From the NCBI RefSeq assembly GCF_000720635.1, contig NZ_JOCF01000064.1:1-43752 (forward strand): 43,752 bases of DNA, read 5' to 3'. Every line of letters begins with the position of its first letter. Within the stretch, counting starts at the first letter, position 1. Of the stretch, positions 25,817 to 33,298 are shown piece after piece. The notes beneath the pieces are model-generated. The model was given only the letters and a program-made list of their open reading frames with translations, was not told where the DNA came from and searched no databases. Both the position numbers and the translations under genes were made by a program. Source of the DNA: Streptomyces sp. NRRL WC-3742. Lineage in GTDB: Bacteria > Actinomycetota > Actinomycetes > Streptomycetales > Streptomycetaceae.

Positions 25817-25841
25817 CATCTCCATGCCAGGCATGGAGATG
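25817..25841. promoter_or_regulatory. Perfect 25-bp palindrome, candidate operator
   Basis: Arms CATCTCCATGCC (25817-25828) and GGCATGGAGATG (25830-25841) are perfectly complementary around a single A. The site sits between the divergently oriented peptide gene (start 25701, minus) and deoxyribosyltransferase-like gene (start 26047, plus). With such a short spacer it is better as a dimeric protein-binding site than as an RNA hairpin. The LuxR-type proteins encoded on both sides are obvious candidates to bind it. The following stretch (25842-26046) has an AT-rich patch (TTCAAAAAAGCTTTA near 25937) but no gene. Confidence 0.6.
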
Positions 25842-26046
25842 CCACGCTGCAGGAGTGGACTGGGCCGCTGGTAACGATGGACGATCAGTTCGCTTCCGAT
25901 GGTCCCGGCAAGCTCACCACACTTGCCGATGTACCTTCAAAAAAGCTTTACCCGCTCCCCGAGTGCCCGACAAGGGCCTCGACATCACCCGCGCTTTAAC
26001 CACCGGACCTGGTGAACCCGGTCAGCCACTCCCCCGGAGTCGACAC

Positions 26047-26655
26047 ATGTCTGAGCCCTACCTGCGTCACCACGACAGCCAGGCCCCTGAGGGCCGTCGT
26101 GCACGTGTGTTCCTGGCCGCCCCGCTGATGCGGCTGACCGGGCCCGCCGACAGTGTGGTCACGCTCGCCAGCCGGACGCGGCTGACGACGCTGCGCACCA
26201 CTCTCCTCCGCAGCGGTGCCGCCGTGTACAGCGCGCACCACAGTGACGCCTGGACCGTCGCCGGCCGTGCGCCGGAGCCCCGGGTCCCGTCCGACTTCCG
26301 GGCGCTGCAGTCCGCGGACCTCGTGTTCGCGTACGTCGGCGCGCCGCTGTCGGCCGGGGTGAGCCTGGAGCTGGGATGGGCGTCGGCGCTGCGGAAGCCG
26401 ATCGTCCTCCTCGTCGACGAGGCCATCACCCACAACCCGCTGATCGCCACCATCGAGCAGGTCGCCCCCGTCCTGCCGCTCGTCTTCGACGACACCTGGT
26501 CGCAGGAGGCGCTCAACCACACCGTCGAGACCGCCCTGGACTGGGCCGGCATGGCGCTCTCGCTCCGCGAGGGCTTCTGGACCGCGCCCGGCGAGCAGTT
26601 CGCCGTCCCCCGGCAGCAGCAGGGCTACTGGCCGACCGGCGCCGCGACCGGCTGA
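26047..26655 (+). CDS. Nucleoside 2-deoxyribosyltransferase-like protein
   Basis: The 202-aa protein has the fold signature of nucleoside 2-deoxyribosyltransferases: VFLAAPLMRLTG at the N-terminus, SADLVFAYVGAPLS (Asp of the substrate site), SAGVSLELGWA with the likely catalytic Glu108, and KPIVLLVDE. Family members cleave or exchange the N-glycosidic bond of deoxynucleosides; related folds cleave nucleotides in signalling and defence. It has no signal peptide. ATG 26047 follows CGGAG; an in-frame upstream extension is rejected for lack of similarity. It stops 7 bp from the end of the last array gene, which is convergent. Confidence 0.75.
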   Translation: MSEPYLRHHDSQAPEGRRARVFLAAPLMRLTGPADSVVTLASRTRLTTLRTTLLRSGAAVYSAHHSDAWTVAGRAPEPRVPSDFRALQSADLVFAYVGAPLSAGVSLELGWASALRKPIVLLVDEAITHNPLIATIEQVAPVLPLVFDDTWSQEALNHTVETALDWAGMALSLREGFWTAPGEQFAVPRQQQGYWPTGAATG

Positions 26656-26662
26656 GCGGAAG

Positions 26663-27631
26663 TCACCTCCCGGACTCCCCCGTCGTCCGGGCTCCCCGCA
26701 TCCGCCAGCCGAGTTGGAACAGCGTCTCCGCGTCGTAGAGCTCACGCAGCCGGGCGATGTGAGCGGCCACCGTCCGCTCGCTCAGCCCCAGCCGAGTGGC
26801 GATCGCCCGCTGCGTGAGCCCCTGCGCCAGGAGGCGGCCCACCTGCTCGTGCACGACCGGCGCGGTCGGGCCGGCGGCAAGCGCCTCCCAGTCCACGATC
26901 TGCGCCCGCTGCCACTGCTGCTCGAACACGCCGACCAGGTAGCCGACCAGCGCCGGATCCTCCACCACCGCGGCCACCGCGTTGTCGGCCGACGCCGGGA
27001 CCAGGGCGATCGCCCGGTCGAAGATCAGCGTCCTGGTGAACGGCCCCTCCAGCACCCGGATCGGGGATCCCATCCGGGTCGACTCGCGGGCGAGTTCGAC
27101 GGTGTGCGGATCGCCGCAGACGGACGGCTCGAAGATGGTCCGCTCCGTACCGCCCGCCTCGAGGTAGCGACGGCTCACCGCCAGGGTGTCCGCGGTGTGT
27201 TGGGGCGGCCGGGGCCCGCCCGGCTGGGCGGCCAGCGACTCGTGCGGGTAGTCCCTGGCGATCTGTGACAGCAGGTGGCGGATCTCCTCGGGCCCGGCCA
27301 CCCTGCGGATCCCGCCCGCCGCCTCCGTGCGGCGCGGGGCCGTGTCGTACGCCTGGGCCAGGTCGTCGAGAAGATCCGGGACGAGGGCCGCCCGGGCGAG
27401 CAACCGGGCGCTCTCCTCGCGCAGTTCCGCCCCGAGCCGCTCGCCGACCGCCCGGGGGTTCACCGCGCTGTACGAGCCGTCCGCGATCCGCAGCACCAGC
27501 AGGCCGAGGTCCGAGAGCTCCTTGACCGCCGGCTCGTCCTCCGGGCGGATCTCGCCGAGCCGGACACGGCCGCCCTGGTGGAGGATCGCCCGGTAGAGCT
27601 CGCGGGCCGCGGCGTCAGGAAGCCCGGTCAC
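26663..27631 (-). CDS. Array regulator 6 (LuxR-HTH, PLD-like sensor)
   Basis: The 322-aa protein begins with GTG, MTGLPDAAARELYRAILHQGG. The N-terminal winged-helix-like half ends with YSAVNPRAVGERLGAELR. The sensor has AAQPGGPRPP, TERTIFEPS and the degenerate HKD FTRTLIFD. The C-terminal HTH is GLTQRAIATRLGLSERTVAAHIARLRE in parts, ending LFQLGWRMRG. Its start overlaps the stop of array gene 5 by 17 bp. It is closest to gene 5 in both protein and DNA, suggesting the most recent duplication. It is the last gene of the leftward unit and stops 7 bp from the deoxyribosyltransferase-like gene. Confidence 0.82.
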   Translation of the reverse strand: MTGLPDAAARELYRAILHQGGRVRLGEIRPEDEPAVKELSDLGLLVLRIADGSYSAVNPRAVGERLGAELREESARLLARAALVPDLLDDLAQAYDTAPRRTEAAGGIRRVAGPEEIRHLLSQIARDYPHESLAAQPGGPRPPQHTADTLAVSRRYLEAGGTERTIFEPSVCGDPHTVELARESTRMGSPIRVLEGPFTRTLIFDRAIALVPASADNAVAAVVEDPALVGYLVGVFEQQWQRAQIVDWEALAAGPTAPVVHEQVGRLLAQGLTQRAIATRLGLSERTVAAHIARLRELYDAETLFQLGWRMRGARTTGESGR

Positions 27632-28589
27632 GGTCGGTCCCCTGCATCTGCCAGCCGAGTTGGAACAGCGTCTCCGCGTCGTACAGTTCGCGCAGCCGCG
27701 CGATGTGGCCGGCGACGGTGCGCTCGCTCAGGCCCAGGCGGGAGGCGATCGACCGCTGGGTGAGCCCCTGCGCCAGGAGGCGGCCGACCTGCTCGTGCAC
27801 GACCGGGGCGGCGGGCCCCGCAGTGAGGGCCTCCCAGTCCACCGTCTGGGCCCGGCGCCACTGCTGCTCGAAGACGTCGACCATGTACGCGACCATCACC
27901 GGCTCCTCGATCACGGCGGCCGCCGAGTTGTCCGGGGCCGCGGGGATGACCGCCACGGTGCGGTCGAAGATCAGCGCGCGGGTGAACGGGGCGTTCAGGA
28001 TGCGGATGCGCGAGCCGACCTTCGTCGCTTCCACGGCGAACTCGATGTGCTCCTGCGTCAACCGTGCCTGCGGCTCGTACAGGGTACGGATCGAGCCGCC
28101 GCCCGCGAGGTAGCGGCGCGTCTGGGCCAGGGAGTCGGCGCGGTGCGCGGGCGGGTGGACCTTGCCGGGCTGGGCGGTGAGGACCTCGTGCGGATAGTCC
28201 CGGGCGAACTGGCTCAGCAGGTGCCGGATCTCGCCCGTGCCCGACACCCGCTGCACCCCGCCGACCGGCTCGGCCCGCCGCGGGGCGGCGTCGTACGCCT
28301 GCGCCAGGTCGTCCAGCAGGTCGGGCACGAGCGCGGCACGGACGAGCAGTTCGGCACTCCTCTCCCGCAGGTCCGCGCCGAGGCGCTCACTGACCACCCG
28401 CGGGTTCACCGTGCTGTACGAGTGGTCGGCGATCCGCAGATCGAGCAGACCGAGAGCGACCAACTGCCTGAACGCCGGCTCGTCCTCGGCCCGCACCTCC
28501 TCCGGCCGCAGACGGCCGCCGCCCCGCAGGATCGCCCGGTAGAGCTCGCGGGCCCCCGGGTCGGGAAGGTCGAGTGCGGATTCAGCCAT
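27615..28589 (-). CDS. Array regulator 5 (LuxR-HTH, PLD-like sensor)
   Basis: The 324-aa protein begins MAESALDLPDPGARELYRAIL. The sensor carries TAQPGKVHPP, SIRTLYEPQAR and FTRALIFDRTVAVIP (degenerate HKD, Phe for His). The HTH reads LTQRSIASRLGLSERTVAGHIARLRE, one of only two array HTHs with a small change in the recognition segment (AG for AA). It ends LFQLGWQMQG. The ATG overlaps the stop of array gene 4 by 8 bp. The central region near 27860-28110 (EIRHLLSQFARDYPHE) is closely shared with gene 6. Confidence 0.82.
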   Translation of the reverse strand: MAESALDLPDPGARELYRAILRGGGRLRPEEVRAEDEPAFRQLVALGLLDLRIADHSYSTVNPRVVSERLGADLRERSAELLVRAALVPDLLDDLAQAYDAAPRRAEPVGGVQRVSGTGEIRHLLSQFARDYPHEVLTAQPGKVHPPAHRADSLAQTRRYLAGGGSIRTLYEPQARLTQEHIEFAVEATKVGSRIRILNAPFTRALIFDRTVAVIPAAPDNSAAAVIEEPVMVAYMVDVFEQQWRRAQTVDWEALTAGPAAPVVHEQVGRLLAQGLTQRSIASRLGLSERTVAGHIARLRELYDAETLFQLGWQMQGTDRDRAS

Positions 28590-29541
28590 TGCGGGTGCCT
28601 CGCATCTGCCAGCCGAGTTGGAAGAGGGTCTCGGCGTCGTAGAGCTCGCGCAGTCGGGCGATGTGGGCGGCGACGGTGCGCTCGCTGAGGCCGAGGCGGG
28701 TGGCGATGGCGCGTTGGGTGAGGCCCCGGGCGAGGAGGGGGCCGACCTGTTCGGGGGTGGCGAGGTCGGTGGGGGTGTCGGCGAGGGCGGACCAGTTGAC
28801 GCCTTCGGCGAGGCGCCAGTAGTTCTCGAAGACCTCGGCGAGGAAGGCGACGGTGGCCGGGTCCTCGACGAAGGCGGCGGCGTCGGCTCCGGCGGGGATG
28901 ACGGCCACGGTGCGGTCGAAGACCATCATCTTGGGGAGGGCGAACGGCGCGACGCGGATGTGGCAGCCGAGTTCGGTGAGGCGGGCCGCGAGCAGGACGG
29001 TGCCGGGGTCGAAGCGGGCGCCGGACTCGTAGAGGGTGCGGATGGAGCCGCCGAGACCGAGGAAGCGGCGGGCGTGGTCGAGGATGTCGTCGGCCGCGTC
29101 GGCCGGGCGGGCGCCGCCGGGGTGGAGGGAGAGGGCTTCGTGGAGGAGGTCCTCGGAGAGCTGGGAGATCCGGTGGCGGATGTTCTCGGCGCCCTCGACG
29201 ATGTGGGTGGAGCCGGTGCAGCCGTGGTCGCGCGGGGCGGAGTCGTAGGCGGCGACGAGGTCGCCGAGGAGGTCGGGCAGTTCGTCGGCCTGCCGCAGCA
29301 GCCGGGTGCCGGCGGCGCGCAGGTCGGCGCCGACGCGGGCGGTGACGGAGCGCGGGTTGACGGCGCTGAGCGAGCCGTCGGAGACGTACGGCTTCAGCAG
29401 GCCGAGGTCCAGCAGGGACTGGACGGTCTCGGCGTCCTCGGGCGGGATGTCGGCGATCCGGATGCGGCCGCCGGCGTGCAGGATCTGCCGGTAGAGGGCC
29501 CGGGCGGGGGCGTCGGGCAGGGTGAAGCCTCGGTCGGTCAT
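28582..29541 (-). CDS. Array regulator 4 (LuxR-HTH, PLD-like sensor)
   Basis: The 319-aa protein begins MTDRGFTLPDAPARALYRQIL. Its sensor has SLHPGGARPAD and SIRTLYESGAR. Its HKD remnant LPKMMVFD is the only one in the array that keeps Lys (LxKx4D). The HTH LTQRAIATRLGLSERTVAAHIARLRE is identical to gene 6. It also has a shorter linker before the HTH. ATG overlaps the upstream stop by 4 bp (ATGA). The kept Lys may mean a different ligand charge preference. Confidence 0.82.
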   Translation of the reverse strand: MTDRGFTLPDAPARALYRQILHAGGRIRIADIPPEDAETVQSLLDLGLLKPYVSDGSLSAVNPRSVTARVGADLRAAGTRLLRQADELPDLLGDLVAAYDSAPRDHGCTGSTHIVEGAENIRHRISQLSEDLLHEALSLHPGGARPADAADDILDHARRFLGLGGSIRTLYESGARFDPGTVLLAARLTELGCHIRVAPFALPKMMVFDRTVAVIPAGADAAAFVEDPATVAFLAEVFENYWRLAEGVNWSALADTPTDLATPEQVGPLLARGLTQRAIATRLGLSERTVAAHIARLRELYDAETLFQLGWQMRGTRNG

Positions 29542-30509
29542 GACTGGTCCCCTCGCATCTGCCAGCCGAGTTGGAACAAGGTCTCGGCGTCGTGCTGTTC
29601 CCGCAGGCGGGCGATGTGGGCGGCGACGGTGCGCTCGCTCAGGCCCAGGCGGGTGGCGACGGCGCGCTGGGTGAGGCCCCGGGCGAGGAGGCGGGCGATC
29701 TGGGTCTGGCTGACGGGTTCGGTCGAACCGTCCTCCAGGGACGCCCAGTTGACGCCTTCGGCGCGCCGCCAGAGTTGCTCGAAGGTGTCGACGACGAAGG
29801 CGACGGTCGGTGCGTCGTCGACGACGGCGGCGCTCTCGTAGTCGGGCGAGGCGGGGAGGACGGCCACCGTGCGGTCGAAGACCAGGAAGCGCATGAACGC
29901 CCCGTCCAGCACCCGGATGCTGCTGCCGAGCCGGGTGGCGGCCGCGGCGTAGCGCACCGAGGCGGGGTCGGTGCGGCTGGTCTGTTCGAAGAGGGAGCGC
30001 AGGACGCCGCCGCCCGCGAGGTAGCGGCGGGTGCGGTCGAGGGAGTCGTCGAGGAGGTCGGGGCGGCGGGCGTCCCCGGGCTGGGCGGCGAGGCTCTCGT
30101 TGGGGTAGGCGTGGACGAGTTGGGACAGCGTGTGCCGGATCTCGGCCCGTCCGGTGACGATCCGGCTGCCGGTTCGGTGGACCTCGCGCCGGGGGGCGGT
30201 GTCGTAGGCGTGCGCGAGGTCGCGCATCTGCTCGGGGATCCGGTCGGCCTCGGCGAGGAGGCGGGCGCTGGTGCGGCGGATTTCGGCACCGATCCGGTCG
30301 GCGACGGGCCTCGGGTCGACGGCGCTGTACGAGTTGTCGAGCAGCTGCGGGACGAGCAGCCCGAGGTCGACGAGCCGGCGCAGGGCGGGCGCGTCCTCCT
30401 CGCAGAGGTCGGCGGCGCGCACGAAGCCGCCCTCGCGCAGGACGGCCAGGTAGAGCGCCCGGGCGGCGGTGTCCGGGAGGACGGCGGCGAGCGAGGGGGA
30501 CTCAGGCAT
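29538..30509 (-). CDS. Array regulator 3 (LuxR-HTH, PLD-like sensor)
   Basis: The 323-aa protein begins MPESPSLAAVLPDTAARALYLAVL. The sensor has AAQPGDARRPD, VLRSLFEQTSR and FMRFLVFDRTVAVLP (degenerate HKD). HTH LTQRAVATRLGLSERTVAAHIARLRE ends in EQHDAETLFQLGWQMRG. ATG overlaps the stop of gene 2 by 8 bp. The N-terminal part has an Asp/Glu-rich DLCEEDAPALRRL typical of the winged-helix half. Confidence 0.82.
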   Translation of the reverse strand: MPESPSLAAVLPDTAARALYLAVLREGGFVRAADLCEEDAPALRRLVDLGLLVPQLLDNSYSAVDPRPVADRIGAEIRRTSARLLAEADRIPEQMRDLAHAYDTAPRREVHRTGSRIVTGRAEIRHTLSQLVHAYPNESLAAQPGDARRPDLLDDSLDRTRRYLAGGGVLRSLFEQTSRTDPASVRYAAAATRLGSSIRVLDGAFMRFLVFDRTVAVLPASPDYESAAVVDDAPTVAFVVDTFEQLWRRAEGVNWASLEDGSTEPVSQTQIARLLARGLTQRAVATRLGLSERTVAAHIARLREQHDAETLFQLGWQMRGDQS

Positions 30510-31434
30510 CGCCGGCCCCGCGCATCTGCCAGCCGAGGTGGAAGAGGGTCTGGGCGCCGTAGCGTTCGCGCAGCCGGGCGATGTGCGCGGCGACGGTGCG
30601 CTCGCTCAGCCCCAGCCGGACGGCCACCACGCGCTGGGTGAGGCCCCGGGCGAGCAGGCGGCCGACGCGGACGGTGGTGGGGTGCGGGGGGCCGAGGTGG
30701 CCTTCGACGGGGGTGGCGCGGGTCCAGTCCCGTTCGAAGCGGGTGATCAGGAAGGCGATGGTGGCCTGGTCGGTGAGGAAGACGGCGCTGTTGCTGCCCT
30801 CGCCGGCGGGGATGACGGCGGTCGACCGGTCGAAGAGCATCATCCGCGCGTACGGTTCGGCGAGGACGCGGATCTGGGCGCCCGCTCCGGTGCGCAGGGA
30901 GATCTGCTCCAGCACCGGGCGTTCGGTGGCGGCGACGGGCTGGTACAGCGTGCGCATGGCGCAGCCCCGTCGCAGCAGGGCGAGGTCCCGGGGCAGGTGC
31001 GAGCGCATGGCCTCGACGGGGCGCGGCCCGGGCTGGGCGGAGAGGAACTCCTCGCGGCAGTCGGCGATGAGGCCCGCGATGCGGCCGCGGATGGCGTCGT
31101 CGCCGTCGAGGTGGACGGAGCGGACGGCGGGGGCGGCCGGGGGCTGGGCACTGTCGTACGCCAGGGCGAGCGGGGCGAGGCTGTCGGGGAGGTGCTCGGC
31201 GCGCTGGAGGAGCCGGGTGGCGCGGGTGCGCAGCTCGCCGCCGAGGCGGTCGCCGAGGGCGCGCGGGCTGGCGGCGGTCCAGCCGCTGGTGGTGGGTGTG
31301 AGCAGGCCGCGGGCGACGAGGGCGGCCAGGGTGGGGCGGTCCTCGGGGCCGAGGTCCTCGGGGCGCAGGCGTCCGCCGCGGCGGACGGCGGCGAGGTAGA
31401 GGGCGCCCTCGGCCGGGCCGGGTTCGTCGGTCAT
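30502..31434 (-). CDS. Array regulator 2 (LuxR-HTH, PLD-like sensor)
   Basis: The product is 310 aa from ATG 31434 (MTDEPGPAEGALYLAAV), which aligns with the paralogs and has GGGAGG upstream. A second ATG at 31476 also has its own GGAGG and would add 14 residues, so two start sites may be in use. The sensor has SAQPGPRPVEAM, AMRTLYQPVAA and YARMMLFDRSTAVIP (Tyr in place of His). HTH LTQRVVAVRLGLSERTVAAHIARLRE ends LFHLGWQMRG. The gap to gene 1 (31477-31613) is the only sizeable one in the array. It holds repeated CGGACCGGCGG-type words but no gene. Confidence 0.8.
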   Translation of the reverse strand: MTDEPGPAEGALYLAAVRRGGRLRPEDLGPEDRPTLAALVARGLLTPTTSGWTAASPRALGDRLGGELRTRATRLLQRAEHLPDSLAPLALAYDSAQPPAAPAVRSVHLDGDDAIRGRIAGLIADCREEFLSAQPGPRPVEAMRSHLPRDLALLRRGCAMRTLYQPVAATERPVLEQISLRTGAGAQIRVLAEPYARMMLFDRSTAVIPAGEGSNSAVFLTDQATIAFLITRFERDWTRATPVEGHLGPPHPTTVRVGRLLARGLTQRVVAVRLGLSERTVAAHIARLRERYGAQTLFHLGWQMRGAGDA

Positions 31435-31613
31435 CGCGGGCCTCCCCCCCTCGGTGTCTGCGGAGTTCTGGGTCATCGCTGTCGCCTCCGTGGCTCGTCG
31501 GCGGTCATCGCGGGGGTCATCGCGGGGGCCGGAACGGGCGCGCGGACCGGCGGCGGGCGGCCCGGCGGCAGTGCTCGGACCGGCGGAGGCGCGCGGACCG
31601 GCGGAGGCGGGCG

Positions 31614-32609
31614 TCAGCCGTCATCGCGCGAGCCCCTCATCAGCCAGCCGAGCTGGAAGAGGGTCTGGGCCCCGTACCGGTCGCGCAGCCGGGAGATGTG
31701 CGCGGCGACGGTGCGTTCGCTCAGGCCCAGCCGGGTGGCGACGGCCTTCTGGGTGAGGCCCCGGACGAGGAGGCGGCCGACCCGGTCGGGGACGGCCGGG
31801 GCGGGTCCGTGGCCGAGGGCGGCGGCGGCTTCGGCGGGGTCGGCGCGGACCCAGTCCCGTTCGAAGGCGCCGACGAAGAAGGAGACGGCGGCCTGGTCGC
31901 TGATGAAGGCGGCCACGTTGTCGTCGTCCTCGACCGGGACGACGGCGACGGCGCGGTCGAGGATGATCAGCCGGGGGAAGGGCTCGTCCAGGACGCGCAG
32001 CTGCGAGCCGTACCGGGTGACCTCCTCGGCGTAGGCGAGGGCGGCGGGTTCGGTGAGGGCGACGGGCTGGTAGATGGTGCGCAGTTCGCAGCCGCGCTGG
32101 AGCAGCCGGACGTCCTGGAGGCGGGCCACGCGCAGGGATTCGCTGGGCCGCCGGCCGGGCTGGGCGGTGAGGACCTCGGTGCGGCAGTCCGAGACGAGTT
32201 GGGCGATCCGCTGCCGGATGTGGACGTGCCCCTCGACGTAGACGGCCTCGCCGGGGCGGCCGGGCCGCTCGGCCATCTCGTCGTAGGCGCGGGTGAGGCC
32301 GTCGAGCGCGTGCGGGAGGCTCTCGGCGCGGACGAGCAACCGGGTGGCCTCGCTGCGCAGTTCGGCGCCGAGCCGGTCGCTGACGGAGCGGGGGCTGACG
32401 GCGGTGTAGCCGTCGTTGAGGGCGTTGGGGCTGAGCAGGCCGAGGTCGAGGAGCTGGCGCAGCGCGGTCTGGTCGGCGTCCTGGGCCGCGGCGGCGCTGA
32501 TGCGGCCGCCTTCGGCGAGCACGTCGTAGTAGAGCTGCCGGGCGGCCTCGTCGGGTTCGTCCCCCTCGGGCCCCTGGTGGTGCGGCGCGACCGCCGGTTC
32601 CGCCGTCAC
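31614..32609 (-). CDS. Array regulator 1 (LuxR-HTH, PLD-like sensor)
   Basis: The 331-aa protein starts at GTG 32609 (MTAEPAVAPHHQG) behind AGGGAG; a GTG at 32618 is too close to that site. The N-terminal half has QLYYDVLAEGGRIS and LLDLGLLSPN, then VSPRSVSDRLGAELR. The sensor has TAQPGRRPSE, ELRTIYQPVAL and FPRLIILDRAVAVVP (degenerate HKD). HTH LTQKAVATRLGLSERTVAAHISRLRD ends LFQLGWLMRG. It is the first gene of the leftward array and is more diverged than genes 3-6. An upstream frame ending in a GTGA overlap with this start (32606-32913) is not convincing as a gene. Confidence 0.8.
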   Translation of the reverse strand: MTAEPAVAPHHQGPEGDEPDEAARQLYYDVLAEGGRISAAAAQDADQTALRQLLDLGLLSPNALNDGYTAVSPRSVSDRLGAELRSEATRLLVRAESLPHALDGLTRAYDEMAERPGRPGEAVYVEGHVHIRQRIAQLVSDCRTEVLTAQPGRRPSESLRVARLQDVRLLQRGCELRTIYQPVALTEPAALAYAEEVTRYGSQLRVLDEPFPRLIILDRAVAVVPVEDDDNVAAFISDQAAVSFFVGAFERDWVRADPAEAAAALGHGPAPAVPDRVGRLLVRGLTQKAVATRLGLSERTVAAHISRLRDRYGAQTLFQLGWLMRGSRDDG

Positions 32610-33298
32610 GTCGCACACTCCCTGCCGGACGCCTCTCCCCTGGTGCCGCCCCCGTTCGCGTCGGTCGGCGGTGCCGCCGACGGGAGGTGCCCGCCGACGA
32701 TGGTCTTCCGCCGGCGGGGGTGTCCGAGACCGAGGTGCGTCTGCGGCCCGGCCCACCGGGTGTGATCACGGTACCGGGCTGAGGGCGGACCCCCGGGCCC
32801 GGGTGCCGTCGCACACCGGGGCCCCCGGGGGCCGCCATCACCACGCCAGGCCAAGGCGCTTCCTTCGAGGTGGAGCAGCAACACCTCGATGGCTCCGGGA
32901 TCCGAGTCCATCACCACACATGGACCCGGGCCCGGCGCTCTTCCCCCCCGTTCCACCGGCACGGGACGATGCACCGGTGGTCAGTTCCGAAGAGCAAGCC
33001 GCCACCGTCGGGCTGCGGTGCCCGGTCGGCTTGGCGTGACTCCACTTTCACAGTGTGACGGCCGGTGAACAAGTGCCCCTCGAGTGCATGTTCGCGCAAT
33101 TGCAGTTATCTGCACCCGGAGGCGCCCGGAACCATCCGGTCGGCCGGTTGGATTCGGGTGAAGAAGGCCCCGGTGAAGGGGCGTTGACGCTCCGCATCAG
33201 CGCAGCCGATTGGCCGTTCACGGTCATTCATGCAGCTTCGGGTTCCTGCAATCGGTCCCGCCGGAACGGCTTCCGGGCGGGGCCCGCGAGCACGGTCC
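32610..33298. other. Intergenic region upstream of the regulator array
   Basis: About 690 bp without a convincing gene. It must hold the array promoter (leftward). Visible elements: inverted repeat GTCCAT-N8-ATGGAC (32906-32925), palindrome TCACAGTGTGA (33048-33058), and a relatively AT-rich patch GCAATTGCAGTTATCTGC (33096-33113). Open frames here have poor third-position bias and no family resemblance. No terminator is obvious for the TDT transporter gene ending at 33299. Confidence 0.5.

Larger units (their letters stand above)
26663..32609 (-). repeat. Six-copy tandem gene array
   Basis: Six paralogous genes repeat with a period of 946-1115 bp; their conserved 3' ends begin near 26697, 27643, 28601, 29554, 30521 and 31636. 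The 3' HTH-coding segment (about 130 bp) is nearly the same at DNA level in all copies, while the middle parts differ. Five of the five downstream junctions except the first overlap. This pattern fits serial duplication with selection or gene conversion keeping the DNA-binding end uniform. Confidence 0.9.

Noticed and set aside
26663..32609. Reading the regularly spaced array as a CRISPR or satellite repeat
   Set aside because: The period of about 950-1115 bp equals gene length; copies are diverged full-length genes.
32606..32913. Minus-strand frame beginning MDSDPGAIEVLLLHLEG whose stop overlaps the start of array gene 1 (GTGA)
   Set aside because: No ribosome site, third-position GC of only about 82% by hand count, and Pro/Gly/Arg-rich low-complexity sequence after residue 25. 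The overlap with the regulator start is suggestive but not enough.
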